Assembly (NCBI GenBank): GCA_018296165.2 | Contig: JACKQL020000068.1 | Span: forward strand, 186,001 to 250,000 | DNA: 64,000 bases | DNA from: Termitomyces sp. T153 | Lineage: Eukaryota > Basidiomycota > Agaricomycetes > Agaricales > Lyophyllaceae | Direction: 5' to 3' | Shown: piece by piece, positions 44,826 through 57,099 of the stretch | How the letters are laid out: each line of letters starts with the position of its first letter | How positions within the stretch are numbered: the first letter of the stretch is position 1 | Program-made: the position numbers and the translations under genes | Notes under the pieces: model-generated | The model's input: the letters and a program-made list of their open reading frames with translations, nothing else | Told to the model about the DNA's origin: nothing | Database searches by the model: none

Positions 44826-46200
44826 TCATATCCCATTGAAATCAACGATTTGTAGTACTCACATGTATTCAACGACGAAAGTTTCCGCTTTTCTGGTAAA
44901 TCTGGCTGGATCATAATATCCTAATTAAAAAGATGCGAAGATCGCGTCAGCTGGTATCGAAGTATGAGGTTGACTGGAGAGCAACAGGATGAGAACTCAA
45001 TTACTATTCTGGTCATACTTATACTAGAATCGGCGACATCAGTGAGCGCCCACATTACCTTGTCGTATTCTCTGATTTGTTCTCGACTTTGTAAGTTGTT
45101 GTATCTTGTCTCAAGGTACCTTGACGATCATCACCAAGCTATGTAGGCTTTAAGCACAATGCATTGCTTGTATTTCATCCACCATATTTCTCTTATGGGG
45201 TACCCGTCGAACAACCCTTTGTCTTTTCATGCATTGATTTATCGCTCAATCAGGAAGTTGTTAATCCTTGCCTCACAGCTTTCTGGGCTTGCGTTGCTAT
45301 TGGAGAGCTTCTCGACTCTCGACTATACGATGGAAGATCACATGGTCCATACCCACGGAGCATCTTAACGTCGCGAAGTCGTTTGTGTCCCCCAGCATCA
45401 CGTGGCTGCTCATGGAAAACTTCTCAGTGACCAAGATTATCCAGTGCTGCTCGGTATAACATGCAGAAGGAGAACTATCTAAGGTGTGTGGGGTCCGGGT
45501 AACCTTCACCTCCACTTCCATCACCTCCACTTCCACCTGACTCCACTTGAACAATAGAAAGCAAGACTCTAGAACTCCGCTATCACTTTATCTCGGGAAT
45601 GCCCGCGACCTGCTTCTTATCTTCTATCGAAGCGTGTTCATCTAACACTGTCACTCGAAATTTGAGGCCTGAGGTACATTTCACACCATATACAGCTCCA
45701 GGCGCCCATATATTTGGATGACAACATGAAGTCGGATGACAAAGGGTACAGTAACAACTCTCATGTTTCCAAACATAACGCATCATACATTTGTGAAGTT
45801 TTTCCTTGTTCTTTATCCCCATTTAACATCTCGATCTCACAGTATCCCAGTAAAGTACGCCTATTTCCGACCATGGTTGAGAATAAAGAGGTGGGGGGTG
45901 AGTTTCCATTTGTCCGCTGTTCAAGGAGAACGTATACAACATTTACAACCGTTCGCATATATCTTGGCACTCGCGGAAAATTAGAAAATATTACCAATGT
46001 GAACGCTAGATTAGGTCATACCCATATTTCTTCTTTTCGACGACGCTAGCGTCGCCTTCTTGCATCCATGCCATTCCCTAAGATCTCTCGAGACCTCAAG
46101 CTACCTGCTATATGACCACACAAATGAGAACTGTTGCCTCTATGTGACATCTTAGATTGTCTCAAGATCTCTTGGCACACTTTCTACCGTATTCTTGCTC
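44826..46200. other. Intergenic; no gene recognised
   Basis: An open stretch at 45164-45430 reads FHPPYFSYGVPVEQPFVFSC and looks protein-like but I recognise no family. A short CACCTCCACTTCCA duplication lies at 45509-45536. The base composition turns CpG-poor after about 46200. Confidence 0.3.
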
Positions 46201-48689
46201 TGTGGCAAATCATGGGTGACGTCGTGAAACACACCAATGGATCAAAGAAAGACCAAGACTTTTGCATTTCGAGGACATTGACAATCTCAAACAGATGAAC
46301 AGCACTGACCAGACTGGTTTCTTGACGAGCTTCAATTCCTCTTGCACACCAATCAATTTGTTTCAGCACACTTCACAACAACATATTGAGAACTTCAATG
46401 AGCCTGAGTATCAGCAAAACAGCCAAAAAAGATTGCATCAGAACAGAAGTATGCATTGTCAAGGATAGGTATGATCTTGCTGCTGGACTGACAGATCCTC
46501 GGAAAAACAGGAAGAACTCATGTGACTTTTCTGGATGTTTTGGCTGTCCATGAGCCTTGGGAAGCCTTCTGAGTTTTCTTGGATCCCATACTGGCCAGAT
46601 AATGGAGAAAGGAACACGTAAAAGCACATTAGAAGAGGGTAACCTTATTCTTTTGTCAATATTTGGCCTCGTGCCAACAATTTTGCAAATGACTGTAAGC
46701 AACATCATTATTTATGGAAGACAAAGTATTCAGCATACCTTTGAACTCAGAAGTACTAGGTGGGGCAATGGGCATTGTCTGACACCCATTGAAGAAACAG
46801 CATCTTTATCACTGTTTGTCTCTGAGAATCCAGATGGCAGTGGAACAGTGCTTATATGATGCTGTCCTGCACCATGAACATACTGCGTTTGCTGTTTGTT
46901 CCAATCAAGCCAGACTGCTATCAAGAATTGCAAACCTCCATTTTTCTGAGATGGTTGATGCCTCTGACTCAATTTCTTTGTCTGCAGTATACACAGCAGT
47001 GATTGATGTGATGCTTAGGCCTGATATAAGAGTGCTTATATGACCACAACTATTCTTAATCAAACAACTCTGCTATTGCCATGGTCAACTAACAATCAGG
47101 AAGTAGGGTAGTTTTTAGGGTTCCCAATTTCTCCATGCCAATACATCCTAAAAGCTACCAGTCTCTTCTCCAGATCTGCAAGTGCCCCAATCCAGATTGG
47201 AGGGCCAAAATCTTCGGCAACTGGCCAATACTCATATCATAGAAGCAGGCTGAGCATAAAATGATGAGCTTGCACATCACAAGTTGCAACCCTCCAAATC
47301 TGATTCCATAGAGATGGTTCAAGGTCCCATTTTATCATGTATACACCCAGCTACCCATGCTGACTTATAGCATAGTCAATGCTGCATTTATCTCCATGCA
47401 ACAGACTGTAGACAGTCATATTAAAAGCCTTATAACCCTCCAATCATCACTTAGGAACAACTCCCTCCACAACATGAACAGAATGTGTTCCATAAAGAAA
47501 TATATCTTCTGATTATCTTTCTGGATTGCAATGATCAGAGTAATAACAATGATTTAACTACAAAATCACTCAATGAAGATGGCTTGAAAGTGAAGCTCCA
47601 AGATAGTACAGGGCATTGATGCAGATATTCTCAGCAATTCCTATCATTGTATGTGATGTTAGATTCTTCTCATCATCATCACAGATAACTCCTTCTCACT
47701 ACTGTTGATGGTCAAGTGTTCTGATGGCAGTTGCTATAACAAATATCTCCCTGACTCATGATGTCTTTCCAGAATCTTTGGCTACCACTATGAGGACACT
47801 AAATGTGGCCATTTTGATAGGGTTCTTTGTATTTGTCTGCAGATTTATAGTCACTGCCATTGCCATTTTCAGTATTGGCATGTGTGCAGTGGGAACATAT
47901 GGCATGTATGGTAAACAAGTATTCAGAACAAGCTTCTACATCAGCTTCATAATGTCACATATTGTCTAAACTACACAAGTGTACAGGTACACAGCCAGAA
48001 CTCATTGAAGCATTTGCACAATGCAGAGGTGGTTGTGTTCACACCTACTACATATTTTTTTCTTTTTTTTTTTGATGGCATGTCCTTTCCTGCTTTCTCA
48101 AAGCCTACTTGGCCATAGTACTAATACAATATCTCCTAGGGTCATCCAAGAAATTACAGCAGTGCACTTGTCCTCATACACCAGCAGCAATGTCAGACCA
48201 GTCCAGATATAAATGATTCTTATGATTATGATCTAGCAACAAAGCTAAGGACAAGAATTAGTGTCAGCCAACTTCCTCTCATGGTCAAGTCTACATTTGT
48301 TCTGATATTCTGTAGGCCTTGTTGAATCATGTGTGGTTCATTAGATTACATACTAAGATATAGAGAACTGTGGTTGTTGTGCCAGCACATGCATCTCCAA
48401 TCAGGCCCACTCCTTGAGATTGATACATTGGGATGGTCACAAGAAAAGCCAGTTTGCAGAGGGCACATCCTTAGGAGACCACCTCAAACTCACTGCATGT
48501 TCCTGCAAGATGATGAGAGCCTGGAATAGTCATGGGCTGATCAACACACAACTCACATATAAACAAGAGATAGGTCACTGAGCAAGCATTAATATAGCTT
48601 TGCACTCAGCCTGGGCTTTCACCCTCAAGAAACATGCATAAGCAGTGAGAAAGGTGGAACATCATCAAGTATACATATACCTGGGTGAT
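46201..48689. other. CpG-poor transposon-like block without recognisable genes
   Basis: A plus-strand stretch at 46603-46720 (EEGNLILLSIFGLVPTILQM, ending NIIIYG before a possible splice site) vaguely resembles the first exon of the seven-helix genes, and a hydrophobic open frame lies at 47724-47969. Neither is convincing. The rest is AT-rich and nearly CpG-free. Confidence 0.3.
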
Positions 48690-49443
48690 AGGTTAGTGAT
48701 TGAAAAAAGCAAGCATAGTAAGCCAATTTGATTAGTGGAGGCACTCAGCTGCAAGTGACCATATTTTTGTCTTGCCTGTTTCCATACCAGCTCCTCAAAG
48801 TCAGCATTCAAACAGGACAGGTACATCTGCACCAAGTGACCATTTGTATAGACCTTGCCCAAGAGTTTTTCTGCTTCAGCCCAGAAGCAGCAGATGAAAA
48901 TATGGATCTTTTTAGCATCCTCAGTCCCCAGTCATGCATGCTCTTTACAGATGCAATTGATAACATCCATGCTTCCAGCATCATTAACCAGCTCTGGGTA
49001 AGACTGATGTATCTCCTTCACAAACTCATCCCAGCTGGTGGGTGCCTTAAGGGTCTTGACTCTCCACTCAACTTCTGTCTATGTGTCAATATAGTCCAAT
49101 ATCTTTTCTTTTCTCTCCTGGTCATCATTGATGCCAGCAGCAACAAACAAGCCCTCCATTCTTTTTGTAAATCTTTTTATCTCTCAAGCTTGGTATAATC
49201 AAAGTGCAGTGCATCATGGCTAGTAGCCAATGGCAAGCACTGTCCTCTATTTTGTATGTCACCCATTGTATTAATTGGTGAAGTTACACATTGTTCTTTT
49301 CTTGCTGCTGGTTGTAGTGCCCTAGCAACTCTATTTGGGTCTGGAAGGTTGAGCAGGTTCTGCTCAATGTTCACAGTCCTCTTGGATCTTGTTTGTTGGG
49401 TTCTAGCCTCTGTTTGCCTTGGTTTAACAACCTTGGGTCTCAT
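48690..49443 (-). pseudogene. Ty3/gypsy Gag remnant
   Basis: The minus strand begins near 49443 with a basic region (QTEARTQQTRSKRTVNIEQN), then PLATSHDALHFDYTKLER, then in shifting frames GINDDQERKEKILDYIDT, TLKAPTSWDEFVKEIHQSYP, ELVNDAGSMDVINCICKEHA, and KLLGKVYTNGHLVQMYLSCL followed by NADFEELVWK. This is the course of Gag in agaricomycete gypsy elements (HFDGT..., W..F..E...YP..., ...L...FL.GL...). Stops and frame changes show it is dead. The zinc-knuckle end is not seen. The solo LTR inserted 16 bp from its start. Confidence 0.6.
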
Positions 49444-49459
49444 TGGCTTTGATCCTGGG

Positions 49460-50448
49460 TGTCACGACCCGCTCCCTAGATCCCTAGACACGGCCCCCAA
49501 CCCCTCCCGATAACTCCCCGGAACCCCGCCCACACTTTCGACGCCCACACTGGGCAACTCCGACGCTTCTCCGGCAAACCCCGACGGCAACTCCCTATCC
49601 GTAGCCATCAACACCCCTTGAGACCTTCCCCCACCATTCCTGGCCACGTCATACGTCCCCGACCCCCTACCCTAGCTCACCCGACCCGTCCCGGAGTGCC
49701 ACGACGTCCCCGGAGCGGCCGCGCCCCCAACTGATCCCATCAGAATACCGCCGCGGCCCGACCTTGGATTGTACCCGACACCCGTCGACTCAGCACAGCT
49801 CCGTCGACCCCCGCCATCATATCCGCCGCCCTCGGAGGCACCCAGTAGTCGGTATATAAGTCATAGAATAACTCCTCGAACCTTAGTCTTGATATTACAT
49901 TTTACCGGTTTCCTATGTTTCGTCTCTTGTATCATCTCTATTTCTGTTTCTAGGCCTCGAATCTATCTTTTCTCAGTCTCGTCTCGTCTCCGTCTCGTCT
50001 CGACTGTACATATTTCCTTTGTTCCTCTGAAAGTTCCCTTGCTCCCTACGTCAGTACGAACTCCGCGCACGTGCCACGACCTGAACATTCTTAACGACAA
50101 CCCCAGACCTCGCTACCCACTCGGCCCCGGAACCCACCAAGCCCCAGTAATCCCCTGTCCAACCCGACCCCGCCCCCCAACAGCCGAGAAGCCTCCGCCT
50201 ACCCCGCAATCTACTTGTGCGCCCACTATCTAGCTCTGACACCCGCCCTGGGTCAACGACCAGTAACTCCAGTCTTAGACCCCTCTGAATTACTCAGGAC
50301 TTATTCGGGCCGCTATCCCTAGGGACCCCTCGCAAGCTTTCCCCACCTCCGCTCCAACTCCGGTGCCTGGTTATAAGCGCAGGACATCACGTCCGCCTAG
50401 TAAGGACTCGCCAGTGTACTGAGCCCCCATCGTCAGCGGAACCTGACA
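49460..50448 (+). mobile_element. Young solo LTR with perfect target-site duplication
   Basis: 989 bp with ends TGTCACGACC...CCTGACA, flanked on both sides by CTGGG (49455-49459 and 50449-50453), a 5-bp target duplication. It carries a TATATAAG box at about 49853 and AGTCTTGATATTA about 35 nt later, the predicted RNA start. It is dense in CpG, unlike the sequence on both sides and unlike its relatives at 1-153, 14955-15988 and 21373-22507. The internal part of the element has been lost, presumably by LTR-LTR recombination. Confidence 0.9.
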
Positions 50449-50453
50449 CTGGG

Positions 50454-51449
50454 GTGCAAAAGATATTTTTCTCTTGCTTGTATCTGAGTCTTCATTGCCA
50501 AAGCCTCAAGCATGTTTCTCATTGTGTAACAAGGTCTAGATGCCCCTTGTGGTGGGCTCCAGATGATGTGCTTGTTGTATGACTTAACACAAAGTTCAGG
50601 GCTTACTACCTCTTGTATACACAATAGATTGTATGGTAATAGGTTTTCAATAAGACCTACTGTGTAAAACACTAATAATTATGAAGTAACAAACAAGGCC
50701 TAAAGAATCCACACACTGGGGATCCAGAGCCTATCACACTGAAACTTAAGCTTTCAATCTTTGTCCCTTTTTCTATTCATACTCCTCCCTCAGCACATAA
50801 ACCACTGTCATCATCTGTGATGCCAGTCACATGTATTTTCCCCTTTTCCCAGACTAATCTTTGTTTTTCCTGACTTTGTCCCTTTTTCACCAGCCTTTCC
50901 CATGGTTTCTGCCCTCTGGACCTTCCCACACACTTTCCCAGTGGTCAAATATTCCTTCTCCACATTATCCTGTGTGTCCCTCCCTTTTAACAATGTGTTT
51001 TTCTTGTGTTTGGCCCTCTCACCCTTATTTCTGGAATTCCTCGGCAGTCAGATCACTTGGCAATTTTGGTCTTCTCATATTTTAGCTGTTTTTTCATTGG
51101 CTTTGTATCCCTGGCTCTTATCAGCCCTGTGATGGCATCACAAGCCCTATTCCATGCCATTCCCTGGGCATTCTCCACCATGCTCAATGCCAGAACTCTT
51201 TCCTCATCAGTCTGTACCCCGACTAACTTCTTTCCTTTTCCTGATTCTGGGCTTTCTGACTGTGCTTTCTATAGTTTTTACTCATTCTCATGTATTTAGT
51301 GTATTTAACTTTGATACACCATTTTTGGTTAGTATATCAATAGGATTTACACTATGACATTCTGCCCTTCTCCTATGATGGCAGAGATCTGGCCCAATTA
51401 GACAACTTCTCAACAACTGGCCAAGGTGTTTTCAGCAAATTCCCAGCCC
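50454..51449. other. CpG-poor repeat sequence
   Basis: Continuation of the sequence broken by the solo LTR. Open frames are T-rich and show no domain; an upstream (Gag/protease) part of the gypsy remnant that follows would be expected here but cannot be recognised. Confidence 0.35.
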
Positions 51450-52995
51450 AACCCCTTTTGTAGCATGGTTGCTGGTCACCTCCACAATTTTGAGGATGTA
51501 TTCTCCCAGACATCATTTGATTCACTTCCAGAGCACAAGCAATCAGACCATGCAATTGAGCTGATACCTGGTGCAGAATATTCCAGCTACAAAGTCTGTC
51601 TCCTTGTGCCTGATGAGCAAATGAGCTGGATGTGTTTTTGCAAAAGAGTCTTAGCTCTGGCTAGATATGACTCTCTAAGTCCCCAATGGCCTCTCCAGTC
51701 TTTTTTATTAATAAGAAGGATGGGTCTCTTTGTCTGGTTCAGGACTATCAAGTCTTGAATGTGATGACAGTGAAGAGCTGCTATCCCTTACTACTCATCT
51801 CTGAACTTGCCAACAACCTTTGAGGTGCACACTACTTCACCAAGTTGGATATCTGTTGGGGCTACAATAATGTGTGCATTAAAAGAGATGAGTGGAATGC
51901 AGCATTCTGAACCAATCATGGACTCTTTGAACCCCTAGTGATGTCATTTGGTCTCACAAACAGCCCAGCCACTTTTCAGACAATGATGAATGACATCTTC
52001 CATGATCTGATTGCAGAAGGCATTGTTTCTGTGGTATCTTGATGATATCCTCATCTACACCAAGACCTTGGAGGAACATTGTTGGATCATGCATGTTGTC
52101 TTGAAAGCCTGCACCAATACCAGTTCTATCTGAAGCATGAAAAATGTGAGTTTGAGCAGACTATCTAGGTTTTATCATCTTGCATGGAATGGCAAAGATG
52201 GATCCCATTAAGGTGGCAGGTGTAGCAGAGTGGCCTGAGCCAAGGAACAAGAGGGAAGTGCAGACCTTTTTAAGACTTGTGAACTTCTACCAGAGGTTTA
52301 GACAGGATTTCCTCCACCATTCCCATCCCTCTTTGACCTCACTGTTAAGAACACAGCATGGCAGTGGGAGTCCTTTCAGCAAGTTGCCATTAATGCCCTC
52401 AAGCAAGCCATTACTTCAAAACCAATCTTCCTATTCCCTGAAGGTCAAAGCTGATAGCTCTGACTTTGCCATGGGAGTGGTTCTCTCTCAGCAGTCAAAG
52501 GAGGATGGCAAGTGGCATCTTGTAGTCTTTTACTCCAAGAGCCTTAATGCAGTAGAATGGAACTATAAGATCCATGACAAGGAAATGCTTGCCTTATGTA
52601 GTCCTTTGAAGAATGGTGGCATTTTCTTGAGAGCACATGGCATAAGTTTGAAGTCTGGACAGACCACAAGAACTTTGAGTACTTCTGTACAGCAAAGAAC
52701 CTCAATCAATGCCAAGCTGGTGGTCCCTGTATCTGGCCAACTTTGGCTTCTCACTACATCACAAACCTGGACAGAGCATGGGCAAACCAGATGCATTGTC
52801 TAGGTGGGCTGACCATGGTACTGGGGCAGAGGATAATGACAACATCATCTTCCTCAAGCCTGAGCTCTTTGCTATTTGTGCTCTAGAAGGGATTGTGGTC
52901 CAAAGGGATGAGGCAAACATCCTCAAGGACATTTGGAGAGGAAACCAAGAGGGTGTGCAAGACCCAGGCTACCCAGGCTCTATGAGCTTGAAAAG
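51450..52995 (+). pseudogene. Ty3/gypsy pol remnant (RT and RNase H)
   Basis: In shifting plus-strand frames: DVFSQTSFDSLPEHKQSDHA and IELIPGA (RT entry), [40 protein letters not shown] followed by FQTMMNDIF, the active-site motif [16 protein letters not shown] (about 52035-52078), then VAEWPEPRNKREVQTFLRLV, LKVKADSSDFAMGVVLSQQS and NYKIHDKEMLALC of RNase H, and FEVWTDHKN. Many stops and frameshifts, no CpG. The integrase that should follow is replaced by the Tc1 remnant at 53000. Confidence 0.8.
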
Positions 52996-52999
52996 CAAG

Positions 53000-53760
53000 C
53001 AGAGTCAAGTCTGTGCATGCAGATGAGTGGGGTCTTCAGGATGGGCTATCCTGCTAAGCTTACTCCACATGATAAACAGGTGATTGTTTGACCAATATCA
53101 ACTGGGAGACTTGATACAGCTGTTTAGGCCACCAATTTGATCAACAACATCATTTCCAACCCTGTTTCTCAGACTGTCTGGAATGTGCTGAAGGAGGAGG
53201 GGTATCAGTCTGCTACAAAGAGGAAAGTTCCTATGCTCAAAGCTAGACATCAGCAACTACAACTTAAATGGGCTCAAGAGCATTAGAACTGGACTGTGGA
53301 GGACTGGAAAAGAGTGATGTGGACAGATGAGACAAATATTAACAGGATTGGGTCAGATGGGAAGCAATATGTGTGGAAGCTACAAGGAAAAGTATTTCAA
53401 ACCAAACCACTACATCTACTGTAAAACATGGAGGGAAAAAGCTCATGGTATGTGGCTGTATGGGTTGGAATGGGGTAGGAAAGTTGGTAGTGGTGGGGAT
53501 CATGAATGCAGAGCATGAAATTTTGGATGATGGAGCAGAGGAACCTTTGAGAAGTTGGTGATGGAGGAGGGCGCCCACTACCTTCAACAAGACAATGACC
53601 CCAAACACAACTCCAAGAGGGCTGACAAGTGGTTTGAAGACAACAACTTTGATGTGCTCTGGTTAATGATGAGGAGGAGTATGAGGTGGAGGAATTTGTG
53701 GATAACGGAGTGTTTTGAGGAAAGTTGCAGTTCAAGGTGAAGCAACCACAAGCACCCTGG
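53000..53760 (+). pseudogene. Tc1/mariner transposase remnant
   Basis: Plus-strand frames read LTPHDKQVIV, TVWNVLKEEGYQSATKRKVP, VEDWKRVMWTDETNINRIGS (first catalytic Asp in TDET), VKHGGKKLMVCGCMGWNGVG, then YLQQDNDPKHNSKRADKWFE (second catalytic Asp in QQDNDPKH). The region expected to hold the third catalytic acid (SPDLNPIE) is scrambled. In-frame stops, for example after DKQVIV. It directly follows the gypsy RNase H remnant; I could not find its inverted repeats. Confidence 0.8.
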
Positions 53761-54594
53761 TACACCAAAAGCCATCCAAGGCATCTACCCAGTCTCAGCA
53801 GTGTACCAAACAATTTGCAACTTCTTCTACCCCTGTGATTGTCATACAAATGATGTACTCCTTGAATGTCAGTCCTTAGACAACATGCAACACCTAGTCA
53901 CAGTCATTTACTGTCTTTTCAGTACAGTGCTACACATACCTACAGCTCACACAAGCCTCATGCCCTGCGGCTTCTGCATAGCCACTCACGTCCAATCACT
54001 ACCCATCACGGCTCCATGGCTCCATCTCCATGGCTTTTTCTGTATGCCCCAGTGTGAGGATGTTTTGCATAGCAGTTCGCCCAGACAAAGATTTGACATT
54101 TCCCACAGCAGTCATCAGGAAGGAAAAAACTATCATTTCTAGTTTCTGAATTACGTCACCAGTGGAGTGAATACCTTAAAAGTCAAGGAATTTCTCTCTT
54201 TGCCAAGGCGGAAGGAACTCTCACGAAATCATGAGAAATGATAAAGAACCCGTCACCCCCTTGATATGATGCTGGAATATCTTTGACGCGGGAGTATGTA
54301 TAGGCTCGCATATAGGCTCTTTGTCCCTTCGACTTCGATATTTTCGGTGCATAGACACTGATGAAAGCCTATAGACACATGTCCGACGGATTGAATCAGC
54401 AAGGCAGTAGCATGATCATGGTCGGGAATCTCTTGACAATATAAGTCCGCTGTGACATGTAGGTTTAGTACATCCTAAAGGATGTATACAGATCATACAC
54501 CATTCACAGGTTCCTGATTCAGTACTTAACCAATGGGGGCTGAACAATGAAAAATTTCCCATCTACTACTACACACCCTAAGTCCACATCTACC
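53761..54594. other. Intergenic; upstream region of the intact seven-helix gene
   Basis: Part of it (about 53985-54060, CACTCACGTCCAATCACTAC ... CTGTATGCCCCAGTGTGAG) resembles 57710-57775 (TACTCACGTCCCACTCACTG ... CTGCATGCCAGTTTGTGA), a diverged repeat of unknown nature. CpG content returns to normal here. Confidence 0.35.
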
Positions 54595-55855
54595 ATGACA
54601 CCTGAAGAACGAGAAATTGTCACTGCTCTTGGAAGCGTTATCTTGGGTACATTTCGTGAACAATCCATTATCGTCCTTCTGTATGGTGTGTTGTCCTTCC
54701 ACAACTGCTTCTCTACACTGACAGCATGTGTAGGAATTTTCATTCCTTTAGGAGTACTCTGTGTGCACGACTTTGTGCGGTCAGTCGCCTGCTGTGGCGT
54801 CGGGCACTTGGTGGTTATGTTGATACCATTACAGAAAGCCAGCACATAGGAAGACAGCGTGTATAATGCTTTTTGGAGCCCTTTTCGCAACTTGTTTGTT
54901 GATTGTTGAAACCGGACAAGTCGTTCTCTACCTTCGTCTTGGCATGATCGACAACACCGCCACGCCACTTACGGACAAGCGTGAGACAACTGACATTGTA
55001 ATTCAACCGTGGAGTAAAGCCGTCTCTGCTTGTCAGCTAGTTCCAGTACGTATACTCAACAGCGAGCATGCTTGTGTTACTTTACTTGGTAGCTACTTAC
55101 CAACGATACCCTCCTCATCTGGCGAGCCTGGGTTATTTTTGCAAGAAGGCGTTGGGCACTCTATATCCTTAGTGTTTTCTGGTTGACGACTGCGGGTACA
55201 ATTCTCCTTCCCTGCTTTTATTGTCAGTGTTATACATGATGATAACAGGAGTGATGCTAAGCACTTTGGTCACTTATTTCGCCCCTATCTCCAACACACT
55301 AGAACATGTCACCTTTGGTCTAACGTTCGGGACCAACCTCGTAGCCACTTGTCTCATTGGTTACATTCTCTGGTAATTGTTCCGATATGAATCCTGCTTC
55401 TCCATTAATCTCTAGAAGGGGTCACCGGAGAATGTTCAAAAGCACTGCCCATTTCCAAGGAGAAAAAACCTGGAAGGTTCTGGTCTTGCTCTTTGAGATG
55501 GGATTCATATACTGTATACTTCAGGTATGTTACAACTCTTGTAACTGACAACCTTTCACTTTCCTCAAGTCAAATTCAAAGGTCGTTGCAGTAATTTCAG
55601 ACAGTCTGACGCCGGCCGCTTCTGTACCATTGATTCAGTGGTCAGGAGTCGACGTATTCATGGACATTCTTTACACTATCTGCACAATGCTATCCGTATG
55701 TCTTTGCTAGTGGCGTGTCGAGTTACATCTCACACTGTTGACAGACTCTGTATCCCATCATTGTTGCATTAGTGATACAAGGGCCATCAGTGATGCTAGG
55801 GATTCACGAAACTGCAGCTTCGACAAGTGGTCAATCCAACACCCATGTTGAATAA
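54595..55855 (+). CDS. Seven-helix membrane protein of unknown function (paralogue of 38725-40028)
   Basis: Eight exons (first three 54595-54685, 54734-54779, 54835-55045; fifth 55249-55372), all with GT-AG introns, encode MTPEEREIVTALGSVILGTF, ACIMLFGALFATCLLIVETG, LRLGMIDNTATPLTDKRE, LLTNDTLLIWRAWVIFARRR, FGTNLVATCLIGYILW, KVLVLLFEMGFIYCILQ, DVFMDILYTICTMLS and TLYPIIVALVIQGPSVMLGI, ending with TAA at 55855. The hydrophobic pattern suggests seven membrane helices. An in-frame ATG at 54547 would add 16 residues; 54595 aligns with the paralogue start. The loop WRAWVIFARRR between helices is a feature of basidiomycete seven-helix families such as DUF6533. Function unknown. The gene appears intact and in CpG-normal sequence. 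Confidence 0.75.
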
Positions 55856-57099
55856 GTAGTCATTGATTCCCGCCCTCATACCGCCTAAACTACATCTTGC
55901 CCAGACTGTCTATGAATGGCATTCATGGATGCACCTGTGGTTCACTATATAACTTTCCTTCCCGTTTTCATACCTTCTACTTCTCATTACCGTAGTTGTA
56001 AGCTTAATACATATGTATTATGCATGTAGCCCCAGCTGTCCATCTCCCTTATACATAGTGAGCGGTTGGATAAGGTAGGCGAACAGAGTTAAGATTGTAT
56101 AACAAGACACCTAGTACAATATAATACACTGTTTGGGAAATTCAATATTACGGAAAAAAAATCCTACCATGTCGATTGTCCCACTTCTCGTCATGATTTC
56201 CACACCTACACGCCCACATTTCCTCATCCTCGCTGATGACCATCTTACTAGTCTTTACTATCGCACGATCCCCTGCTCATTCATGTTGCTCCCTGTAATG
56301 CTGTCTCTCCAATGCCACACGAACAAGGAAAATGGCAATGTCGCGGCACATGGCATATGAAAGAGGGTGGAGAATGTCGAGATAGACAGGGAGAGACAGG
56401 TCTAAGTAGCGACTCGTTTAGATTACATTTGGATCAGCCCACGACTCCTTGAGAAAGAATTCGAGCCGAAAATGAGGATCTGGAGGAATAGAAGTGGTGG
56501 AAGGGTGTTTGGAGCATAATATCTATACATCCTGCCGAGGTGCAGTTCCTTGCGGTCGAACCGTGGCATGTTGAGCGGATCTTTCCAGACCTCTTACAGT
56601 GCATGGAAGGGCAAAAGGTGAGCGCTTTTTGCTCGTCAGGCCATAATGATCACACTTCCGAGGGAATTGGTGCCGAAGAGGGGCGGACATCGAGGGGCGG
56701 AGTGTAGTGGGGCATGTCAATCAAGAGATGGACGGGACATGGAACTGTTTCGAATTTGCCCCAACTCATGCAGCCATCATGGTCGAATCGTAACCCATGA
56801 AGTCAACCACCACGGCAGAACCGGGCTGACATCCATAGCACAGCTACTCTGTGCCTGATTCCATTTGAACCTCAACATGCTCATATAACATATACTTGCT
56901 ATCTACCTGCTGTTCTTTACGTACGAAGCGTCCTGAATACCGACCGTTAACTCACTCACTCTATCCGGCGCCCAAAAACTGTGCTCAAAAACTTTGCTCA
57001 ACTGAGGAAGTTGGTCTCCGTGTTTGACTCGTGTTTGGCTCCAATTTTTATTATTTGCTCGGGTGTTTCACAACAGCCAGCGCTGAATCAAGCATCTCT
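55856..57099. other. Intergenic; no gene recognised
   Basis: Open frames on both strands (for example 56523-56720) are short and show no domain. Confidence 0.3.

Noticed and set aside
46603..46859. A further seven-helix gene copy in the CpG-poor block
   Set aside because: Only the first-exon-like piece is suggestive; no following helix or splice site aligns with the intact genes.
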